From: Helicobacter sp. 13S00482-2
GTDB lineage: Bacteria > Campylobacterota > Campylobacteria > Campylobacterales > Helicobacteraceae
DNA: 64,000 nucleotides
Assembly (NCBI RefSeq): GCF_002272795.1
Contig: NZ_MLAT01000005.1
Location: forward strand, 1-64,000
Reading direction: 5' to 3'
Positions 16,247 through 22,659 of this stretch are shown here, piece by piece. Made by a program: the position numbers and the translations under genes. Position 1 is the stretch's first letter. Each line of letters opens with the position of its first letter. The notes beneath the pieces are model-generated. The model was given only the letters and a program-made list of their open reading frames with translations, searched no databases and was not told the DNA's origin.

Positions 16247-16806
16247 TGGATTTTTTTATCAATAACACCAATATATGGCATTTAAGCATTTTAGATTTTG
16301 TTCTCATTATTTCTTTTTTTAAAATAAGAGGATATTTTTTAAATTCAATGACAGGGGTTTTCATATTTTATTTTCTAGGAACATTTTTGCACGAGCTTTT
16401 CCATTTTTTAATGGCACTCATGTTAAGGGCAAAACCTAGAATATCTTTTTTATTTCCCAAAAAAATGAGCGATGGCTCAATCATGCTAGGCAGGGTTGAA
16501 ACCTCTTATAGCTGGTGGAAAGCTCTTCCTATTTCAATGGCACCACTACTTTTATTGATTGTTGTTTATATGGTTTTAAGAGCCTATTTTTTATTTTTTG
16601 GTTTTAGCTTTTTTTCTTGTGCATTTTATTTATATTTGGCGTTTGTGTTGATAGATTCAGCTATTCCATCTAAACAAGATTTTAAGATAGCTTTTTGTAG
16701 TCCTATGGGAGTTTTTTTATGGATTTTTATAGGAACTTTAATTTATAACTATTACAACTATCTTGACCCTAGAATGTTTTATTTGAAAATAAAGGAATTC
16801 CTATGA
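16246..16806 (+). CDS. Membrane HExxH metalloprotease-like protein
   Basis: 186 residues with about five membrane helices. Residues 49-53 are HELFH inside a hydrophobic helix (TFLHELFHFLMAL), and D137 with PSKQD (141-145) follow in a later helix. An HExxH plus a distal Asp-containing motif in membrane helices is the layout of site-2-like M50 proteases. Its start overlaps the traK stop, so it is cotranslated with pilus genes. It could process a pilus or signal protein inside the membrane. Activity is inferred; it could also be an inactive relative. Confidence 0.6.
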   Translation: MDFFINNTNIWHLSILDFVLIISFFKIRGYFLNSMTGVFIFYFLGTFLHELFHFLMALMLRAKPRISFLFPKKMSDGSIMLGRVETSYSWWKALPISMAPLLLLIVVYMVLRAYFLFFGFSFFSCAFYLYLAFVLIDSAIPSKQDFKIAFCSPMGVFLWIFIGTLIYNYYNYLDPRMFYLKIKEFL

Positions 16807-17060
16807 AAGCTTTTTATTTCCTTGCATTGTGTTTTTGTTTTATGTGTGCATATGAAAACTCATCATTGCAGGATTGCGATAGAGAAGAAAATCCATCTCC
16901 AATAAAAAATGAATTAGATTTTGGTCAGAAGTTTTGTGATAGCAAAAAACATCTTCAAAAACAAGATGATCAATTTAATTCCAATTCCGTTGATGATGAG
17001 AATCTAAAGAAATTTGAAGAATTTTTACACTCTATTGAGTGCAGTCAAAAAACTTGTTAA
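16803..17060 (+). CDS. Small secreted Cys-rich protein, last gene of the first tra operon
   Basis: 85 residues, overlapping the previous gene by 4 bases (ATGA). A signal-like N-terminus (FYFLALCFCFMCAY) is followed by a polar chain with Cys at about residues 25, 46, 79 and 85. These could form disulfides in the periplasm. Its final 22 codons lie in the 83-bp repeat whose other copy is at 492-574, making its 3' end a cassette boundary. I recognise no family. Confidence 0.55.
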   Translation: MKAFYFLALCFCFMCAYENSSLQDCDREENPSPIKNELDFGQKFCDSKKHLQKQDDQFNSNSVDDENLKKFEEFLHSIECSQKTC

Positions 17061-17073
17061 AAGGAAAAAAATG
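16991..17073. repeat. 83-bp direct repeat, right copy (left copy at 492-574)
   Basis: It covers the 3' end of the 16803 gene, the intergenic ribosome binding site and the ATG of the GHKL gene. It differs from the left copy at 4 positions. After the ATG the two loci have nothing in common, so the repeat ends exactly where the cargo begins. Confidence 0.85.
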
Positions 17074-18918
17074 AGATATAATCACGAGGAAGAGAAAAAT
17101 CTAAGAAGGGAAAAAAAATTGCCAAGTAGTTATGCTAATTTAAAAAATATAGCTGAAAAAATTTACAAGCATAAAAAAAATGGCATAGAGATTGCTCTAA
17201 GAGAAGTTCTTGTAAATGCGACCCATGCTTGTATTATCAAAAAGAAAGAACTAGAAAATTCTTCAGATTATATTCCAAAAATTAGTATCAATATTCTTCC
17301 AAATGATTTTTCCATTACTGTTGAAGACAATGGTTGTGGTTTTTCTGAAAATGACAAAGATATATTTTCAGAGATAGCCAGTATTAATTATTTTAAAGTA
17401 TCACACCAACTACCATCAAAAGGACTAGGAAGGTTGGCTATTGTGTATTTTTCTTGCAAGACAGTTTTTGAGACGATTAGTGATAAGCTAAAGCCTAGAA
17501 AATTAACCTTTGATTACCCTGAAATTCAAAATCAATTACCATTTTTTTCACAAAGAACAGAAGAAACCAATGAAGAGAGTGGGACAAAAATTAAAATAAC
17601 TTTTAATAAAAGCTTATATGGAGGCTTTAATAACAAGTATAATGAATTATCAAAATTTCAAGCGTGGATTCTAGAAAATTTTATTTATCTATTGTATGAT
17701 TTAAATGATCTCAAGATGCAATTAACGCTAGATAATGAGCAAATTCAAGTGAAATTTGAAGATATAAAAAAATATTTTTTTTCTATTCACGTCAGGCAAA
17801 AAACATACCCTTGTGAGATTTTAATGGTTGATAGTGATAAAATTTCTTTGGTTTTTATTGCTCATAAAATGCCAGTTGAAAATGATAAAATAAAGTATGA
17901 TAGGCAATTTAAGTCTAATAACAAAAAAATTTACATATCTTCAGAACTTTTTGATGAGTATATTTCTTTAGATGGGCTAGAAATAAAGATTCCATCTGAA
18001 ATATGCGAAGAAGTAGAAAAACAAATTTGTGATTTTTTGGATAAAGAGTTTTCACACTCCATAGAAGAACAGAAAAAAGAAAATTGCAAGATTTTAAAAA
18101 ATGTTCAAAATGAGTTCCCCTATTTAACTGAATTTATGCCAGACTTCATAAAAGTTACAGGACATAAACCTGTAAAAAAGGAAGTTTATATTAATGATGC
18201 AATCAAAGAAAAAGGAGAGGCAGAGAAAGCTTTTTGGAAAAATGAAGGTGTTATGGATCCTAGATTGGGAAAATCTGCCTTATATCTGTATGTTAAACAT
18301 CGAAAAAATATTTTATTTCTTTTAGAAAATACTTTAGGAGATGAAAAAAAGAGTGAAAATGACTTTCATGAACTCTTGACAGGTAGGGGGTGTATAAATC
18401 TAGCAGAAGCAAAGCATAATCTTTGGCTCATCGATGAGAAATTTTCTTATTTTTTAGAAGGATATAACTCTCAAACTGGAAAAAAAGAGGTTGATATTGA
18501 ACTTTATTTTTATGCAGATTCTCAAGATAAACCAAATAATATTGTTTTAATTGAATTAAAAAAACCAAGAAAAGCTCATAATCCAGGCAAAATGATTGAT
18601 CAAATTCGCGGTTATGGTTGTGATATTTTTAAAAAAGGTAGAACAAGAAATGGATTGAATTTTAAAGCAGAAAAATGCCAATTTTATGGATATATCATTT
18701 CAGACATTGAAGATATCAAAAAAGAAATAAAATCAAGATATGATGATACATTTAAACCCATTGTCTATACTGAAGGCAGCTATGAGGGGAAGATTTTTCT
18801 TGATGATGAAAAAAAATATTCTTTCTATCTCACTCTACTATCAACTCAAGATTTATTGCAAATTGCTAAAAATAGGAATAAGATTTTGTTTGATTTATTA
18901 AAAACCCCGAACCCTTAA
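17071..18918 (+). CDS. GHKL ATPase fused to a PD-(D/E)xK-like nuclease, candidate defence protein
   Basis: 615 residues from ATG 17071 (AAAAGGAAAAAA). The GHKL/Hsp90-MutL ATP site is clear: N-box EVLVNATHA (45-53), DNGCGF (86-91), and glycine lid LPSKGLGRLA (114-123). The C-terminal domain has EVDIELYFY (about 474) and VLIELKKPR (about 491), spaced like the D and ExK of a PD-(D/E)xK nuclease. Related MutL/MORC-like ATPases are known in restriction operons. It uses the same expression signals as the tra operon gene before it. Anti-phage function is inferred from domains and from its defence-gene neighbours; I cannot name a described system that matches. Confidence 0.65.
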   Translation: MRYNHEEEKNLRREKKLPSSYANLKNIAEKIYKHKKNGIEIALREVLVNATHACIIKKKELENSSDYIPKISINILPNDFSITVEDNGCGFSENDKDIFSEIASINYFKVSHQLPSKGLGRLAIVYFSCKTVFETISDKLKPRKLTFDYPEIQNQLPFFSQRTEETNEESGTKIKITFNKSLYGGFNNKYNELSKFQAWILENFIYLLYDLNDLKMQLTLDNEQIQVKFEDIKKYFFSIHVRQKTYPCEILMVDSDKISLVFIAHKMPVENDKIKYDRQFKSNNKKIYISSELFDEYISLDGLEIKIPSEICEEVEKQICDFLDKEFSHSIEEQKKENCKILKNVQNEFPYLTEFMPDFIKVTGHKPVKKEVYINDAIKEKGEAEKAFWKNEGVMDPRLGKSALYLYVKHRKNILFLLENTLGDEKKSENDFHELLTGRGCINLAEAKHNLWLIDEKFSYFLEGYNSQTGKKEVDIELYFYADSQDKPNNIVLIELKKPRKAHNPGKMIDQIRGYGCDIFKKGRTRNGLNFKAEKCQFYGYIISDIEDIKKEIKSRYDDTFKPIVYTEGSYEGKIFLDDEKKYSFYLTLLSTQDLLQIAKNRNKILFDLLKTPNP

Positions 18919-18953
18919 GATTTTTCTAATTTTACTTATTTTTTTTTAAATTT
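18913..18953. repeat. About 41-bp direct repeat, left copy (second at 22280-22320)
   Basis: CCTTAAGA followed by TTTTCTAATTTTACTTATT and a T-run occurs here, overlapping the GHKL gene stop, and again 20 bases after the first restriction gene. Both are the 3' flanks of cargo genes. The right copy continues directly into a detached piece of the traG 3' end. Confidence 0.75.
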
Positions 18954-19117
18954 CTTCTCAAAAATTTCTGTTGAACTAAAGAAAACAATTAGATTGTAGA
19001 AATTTAAGCAAAGAAGTTCATGAAGCGTAGCAAATTGTCCATATTTTTATAGATTTCAAGTCATTTTATATGTAAAATCAAGTGAGATAAAATATACTGA
19101 AGTGAAAAGGAATTTGA

Positions 19118-19322
19118 TATAATCTATATGAGGTTTTGCCAGAGAGCCAGAACCTCTCGGGCAAATTTATAACCTCGAAATGAGGTGATTGAATATGCTT
19201 GAATCAAAGACTATCAAAGTCTTAGTAATCATTATAGCACTTTGTTTATTAATAAGCAAACTATACTGACACTAAGACAAGGGGAGACTCTTCCCCTATG
19301 ATAGTCTAGCTCTCTTATTTTT
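19118..19322 (+). ncRNA. Structured mRNA of a type I toxin-like locus, with possible antisense RNA
   Basis: TATAAT at 19118-19123 starts it. A strong leader hairpin pairs TTTGCC (19135-19140) with GGCAAA (19160-19165) and GAGAG with CTCTC. CCTC (19173) pairs with GAGG (19182), which is the Shine-Dalgarno. The coding start (AGACTATC 19208-19215 and GTCTTAGT 19219-19226) is exactly complementary to the 3' end (GATAGTCT 19300-19307 and ACTAAGAC 19271-19278). GAGAGC at 19142 pairs with GCTCTC at 19309, before a T-run. A reverse TATAAT (19236 to 19231) could start an antisense RNA over the leader. Long-range 5'-3' pairing of this kind keeps hok and aapA toxin mRNAs silent. Confidence 0.55.
19195..19269 (+). 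CDS. 24-residue hydrophobic peptide, candidate type I toxin
   Basis: ATG 19195 lies 9 bases after GAGG and the frame stops at TGA 19267-19269. The peptide has a short charged start (MLESKTIK), one membrane helix (VLVIIIALCLLIS) and a basic-aromatic end (KLY), as in small inner-membrane toxins of type I systems. It does not match the AapA sequences I know from Helicobacter pylori. The case rests on the peptide plus the self-pairing mRNA around it. It lies between two defence cassettes, where it could stabilise the island. Confidence 0.5.
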   Translation: MLESKTIKVLVIIIALCLLISKLY

Positions 19323-19664
19323 CCTTATCTATTTATTTTCATAAATACACCAAAAATAACCTTCTTCATTTAGTAAGACGTTAAATTGTTCACTTGCTCT
19401 AAAGAGACGATATGGGACAGAGTTTTTATATACTTTCTATGTTATCCATTTTAAGGCGACTTTTGTTTTAAATTAAAGCTATAAAAGAATCCATTTTGAC
19501 AAAATGATACTTGAACTATAAAAATTGTATAAAAGTAATACTGGAGTACTAAAAGGTAGATACTAAGTTTTTAGAAAAAAAATTATCCTAAGAAAGAATA
19601 TATTTTACACTTATATAAAAATATTATATAATACAATCAATATTAAAGAGAGAGAAGAGGTTTA

Positions 19665-22259
19665 ATGAAAGAGCGTCATACAGAAGAGAGGAACACTCAA
19701 TATTCGAATAAAGATGGCTACATTATAGATTTCATTTCTGGAAAAGAAATAAAAGGAACTCCAGAGGAGATTGATGCGACACAACCATTTTCAAAGATTT
19801 TAATACAAGATTATTTTTATACAAAAGACCAAATACAAACAAGACCGCAATGGAGAGTAAAATCTTCTCCATCTGATAAAAATGGAAATTACCCAATTGA
19901 TATAGCGATTTTTAAGAATGATCAAAAAAAAGATGAAGATCTATATATTATTGTTGAATGCAAGAAGAAGACACAAAAAGATGGTCTCAAACAACTTAAA
20001 GATTACCTCAAACTCTCTTCTGCAGAATTAGGTGTTTGGTTTAATGGAAATGATACACCAGTTTATATCCAAAAAATTACAAAATCAAATGGGATAGATT
20101 TTCAACAAATTCCCAATATTCCAAAAAGAGGTGAAAGAGTTCAAGATATAGGAAATTTTAAAAGAGGAGATTTGATTGTTCCACATAATCTAAAAACAAT
20201 ATTTAGGATATTAAGAAGCCATTTGGCGGGAAATGCGGTTGGAACAACACGAGATGAAGAACTTGCCAGACAATTAATAAATATTATATTCACAAAGCTT
20301 TATGATGAAAAATTTAAGTCTTATGAAGAGATAGTTGATTTTAGGGCGGGTGTAGATGAAGAGCCTATTATCGTCAAAAAAAGAATTGATGAGATTTTCA
20401 TAAAAGTCAAAGCAAAGTATAAAGATATTATAGAATTCAATGAGTTCATCACATTAGATGCAAATTCAATTTATTATGTTGTAGGACAGCTACAGAATTA
20501 TTGTTTGGTAGATGCTCAAAGAGACGTGATAGCAGATGCTTTTGAGACTTTTATTGGTTATGCCCTAAAAGGACCACAAGGGCAATTCTTTACCCCTAGA
20601 AATATTGTCACACTAATGGTTGAAATATTAGATCAAACGCCTGATGAGATGATTATAGATCCAGCCTGTGGCTCAGGTGGATTTATAGTTGAATCATTAA
20701 GACATATTTGGAAAGCACTTGATGAGCAAGGAAATAAATTAAACTGGGGTAATTTGGCTTTAAATGAAGAAAAACAAAAAGCTGGAATGAGCAAAATTTA
20801 TGGAATAGAAAAGGACTCTTTTCTCTCAAAAGTGGCCAAGGCTTATATGGCAATACTAGGTGATGGCAAAGGAGGAATTTTTTGCGAAGATAGCTTGGAA
20901 AAACCTGAAAATTGGGCAAGGAACACTCAACAATCTATTAGATTAAATTCTTTTGATTGCTTGTTGGCAAATCCACCTTTTGGAAAAGATATTAAAGTGA
21001 TTGGAATTGATAAGCTTTCGCAATACAAACTTGCTAAAAAATGGAAAAAAGAAGATGATGGCTTTAAAATCACTTCAAATCAAAATACTGAAATGCCTCC
21101 TCAAATTTTATTTATAGAAAGATGCTTGGATTTTCTTCAAGAAGGAGGAAGGTTAGGAATTATCATACCAGAGACTTATTTTCATGCTCCTATGGCAAGA
21201 TATGTGATGGAGTTTATGGCTAAACATAATATTTTTTGTTTGATTGATTTGCCGCATAATACTTTTAGACCTCATAATAATGCAAAATGTATTGCCATTT
21301 TTATACAAAAAAATAAGCCTCAACAAGAAAAAATAATGATGTGTGCAATGCAAGAGATGGGGCATGATCATCAAGGTAAAGAAATTTATAGATGGAATAG
21401 TATTGATGAAGAGTCATCAGGTGAACTTTGGGATGATATACCTTTAATCATAGATGAAATCAATCATATTAAAGCTCAATTACCTATTCACAAAGAACAG
21501 CACTGGATCCAAACATCTCTTCTTCATAACAAAACCCTCGATGGAAAATATGTTTTTTGGATAGAATCTCAAGAAGTTCAAAGAACAAAAGTCTATGTCC
21601 CAAGATATTATTGGAAGAAAAAAGAAGAGGATTTGGGGCAGTTTGCAGAAAAAGAAGGTTGTGAACTTATAAGCATAAATGATCTTATCACCTCAAAAAT
21701 AATAACTTATTTTGATGGACATGGATCTCCTGAATCGGAGAATAAGGGAAAAGGAGAAATACCTTACATCAGAGTAAAAGATATTGTTAATTGGGAAATA
21801 TACAAAGATCCGACTTCTAAGATACCATTGAAAGTTTATCAAGAAATGCATAAAGAAAGTAAAAGATTACAAGAGGGTGATATTTTGTATGTCAGAAGAG
21901 GAAGTTATCGAATTGGCAGTGTAGCAATGGTGTCAAGATTCGATACAGAAGTTCTTTTAACTAGAGAGATACTTGTACTAAGGGTAAAAGAACAAAACAA
22001 ACTCGGCATTACTCCTTATTACCTTCTTTATTTGTTGAGTCATCAAATCACTCAAGAACAGGCAAAAAATAAAATACTCATAGAAACAACTCTTCCTAAC
22101 ATCGCAGATAGATGGAGGGAATTAAAATTACCTATCCATAAAAACAAAGAAAAAATTAAAGATATTTCCGAAAGAATCAAGTCGGCGATTGATGCAAAAT
22201 GGAGTGCCATAGAAAAAATTCAAAATATTGCTAAAGAATTAGGTGCATTGACCACTTAA
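19665..22259 (+). CDS. Single-chain restriction-modification enzyme (nuclease, N6-methylase and specificity domains)
   Basis: 864 residues. An N-terminal PD-(D/E)xK nuclease is visible as YPIDIAIF (D79) and IIVECKKK (E98, K100). A type I HsdM-like adenine methylase follows with DPACGSGGF (about 332-340) and catalytic ANPPFGK (about 434-440). The last 220 residues resemble an HsdS target-recognition half (GEIPYIRVKDI, RRGSYRIGS, then helices). This R-M-S order in one chain is that of type IIG enzymes (class with HsdR_N-like nuclease). No helicase motor is present. ATG 19665 follows AAGAGG. The target sequence cannot be read from the gene. Confidence 0.8.
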   Translation: MKERHTEERNTQYSNKDGYIIDFISGKEIKGTPEEIDATQPFSKILIQDYFYTKDQIQTRPQWRVKSSPSDKNGNYPIDIAIFKNDQKKDEDLYIIVECKKKTQKDGLKQLKDYLKLSSAELGVWFNGNDTPVYIQKITKSNGIDFQQIPNIPKRGERVQDIGNFKRGDLIVPHNLKTIFRILRSHLAGNAVGTTRDEELARQLINIIFTKLYDEKFKSYEEIVDFRAGVDEEPIIVKKRIDEIFIKVKAKYKDIIEFNEFITLDANSIYYVVGQLQNYCLVDAQRDVIADAFETFIGYALKGPQGQFFTPRNIVTLMVEILDQTPDEMIIDPACGSGGFIVESLRHIWKALDEQGNKLNWGNLALNEEKQKAGMSKIYGIEKDSFLSKVAKAYMAILGDGKGGIFCEDSLEKPENWARNTQQSIRLNSFDCLLANPPFGKDIKVIGIDKLSQYKLAKKWKKEDDGFKITSNQNTEMPPQILFIERCLDFLQEGGRLGIIIPETYFHAPMARYVMEFMAKHNIFCLIDLPHNTFRPHNNAKCIAIFIQKNKPQQEKIMMCAMQEMGHDHQGKEIYRWNSIDEESSGELWDDIPLIIDEINHIKAQLPIHKEQHWIQTSLLHNKTLDGKYVFWIESQEVQRTKVYVPRYYWKKKEEDLGQFAEKEGCELISINDLITSKIITYFDGHGSPESENKGKGEIPYIRVKDIVNWEIYKDPTSKIPLKVYQEMHKESKRLQEGDILYVRRGSYRIGSVAMVSRFDTEVLLTREILVLRVKEQNKLGITPYYLLYLLSHQITQEQAKNKILIETTLPNIADRWRELKLPIHKNKEKIKDISERIKSAIDAKWSAIEKIQNIAKELGALTT

Positions 22260-22279
22260 TTTTGATGGAATCACTATAT

Positions 22280-22320
22280 CCTTAAGACTTTTCTAATTTT
22301 ACTTATTTTTTTTAGATTCT
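22280..22320. repeat. About 41-bp direct repeat, right copy (first at 18913-18953)
   Basis: It is the 3' flank of the first restriction gene, nearly identical to the 3' flank of the GHKL gene. On the minus strand it supplies a new stop codon to the detached traG end that follows it. Confidence 0.7.
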
Positions 22321-22373
22321 GCAGCATCTTGAATAGCTTTTTGTCCGCCCTCGTGGTATCGCATTTGTTCGCC
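22316..22373 (-). pseudogene. Detached copy of the traG 3' end
   Basis: 58 bases match 27712-27769 at 55 positions. On the minus strand they encode the same C-terminal residues as TraG (QKAIQDAAE), then run to a different end (SKKNK). Upstream of it there is no more traG sequence. The two copies are direct repeats bounding the 5.3-kb segment with the second restriction gene and RloA/RloB. Confidence 0.8.
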
Positions 22374-22398
22374 CCTTATGTAGGGATTCAATCAAATT

Positions 22399-22456
22399 TT
22401 ATGTTGATTTAGGTTTATTTTTATATTAAAATATTCTTATTAAAAAATAATTAAGG
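22399..22456. repeat. Promoter-like repeat, right copy (left copy at 162-220)
   Basis: It is nearly identical to 162-220 and ends in AAGGAG, the ribosome binding site of the small membrane protein at 22464. The cassette start is thus shared with the left arm of the window. Confidence 0.6.
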
Positions 22457-22463
22457 AGTCTTT

Positions 22464-22640
22464 ATGCTTATTGAAACTGTATTAGTGATTTTTCTTGTGG
22501 TTAGTAGTTATTTTATTTATCTTTGGAGTTACGATGAAAAAATTATGATTGTTTCAGGCATGTGTTTTTTTGGTGCAATGTTTTACCTTGTCTTTTTTCT
22601 CATTCTTCCTATTGGGGATTATTCCGATCTTCTAAAGTAG
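22464..22640 (+). CDS. Small two-helix membrane protein
   Basis: 58 residues from ATG 22464 behind AAGGAG. Two membrane helices (about 3-21, IETVLVIFLVVSSYFIYLW, and 29-50) are joined by a short DEK loop, and it ends in an acidic tail. I recognise no family. It is convergent with the second restriction gene, 19 bases away, and is preceded by the promoter-like repeat. Small membrane proteins in defence islands can be toxins or effectors, but nothing here shows that. Confidence 0.5.
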   Translation: MLIETVLVIFLVVSSYFIYLWSYDEKIMIVSGMCFFGAMFYLVFFLILPIGDYSDLLK

Positions 22641-22659
22641 CATCAGTGCCCCCTGCTTT

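Larger units (their letters stand above)
18919..19664. other. 746-base gap holding the toxin-like RNA locus
   Basis: Apart from the repeat at its left end and the structured locus at 19118-19322, I see no gene. The segment 19325-19664 is AT-rich and appears non-coding; TATATAA/TATAAT-like strings near 19613-19632 are possible promoters for the restriction gene at 19665. Confidence 0.5.
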
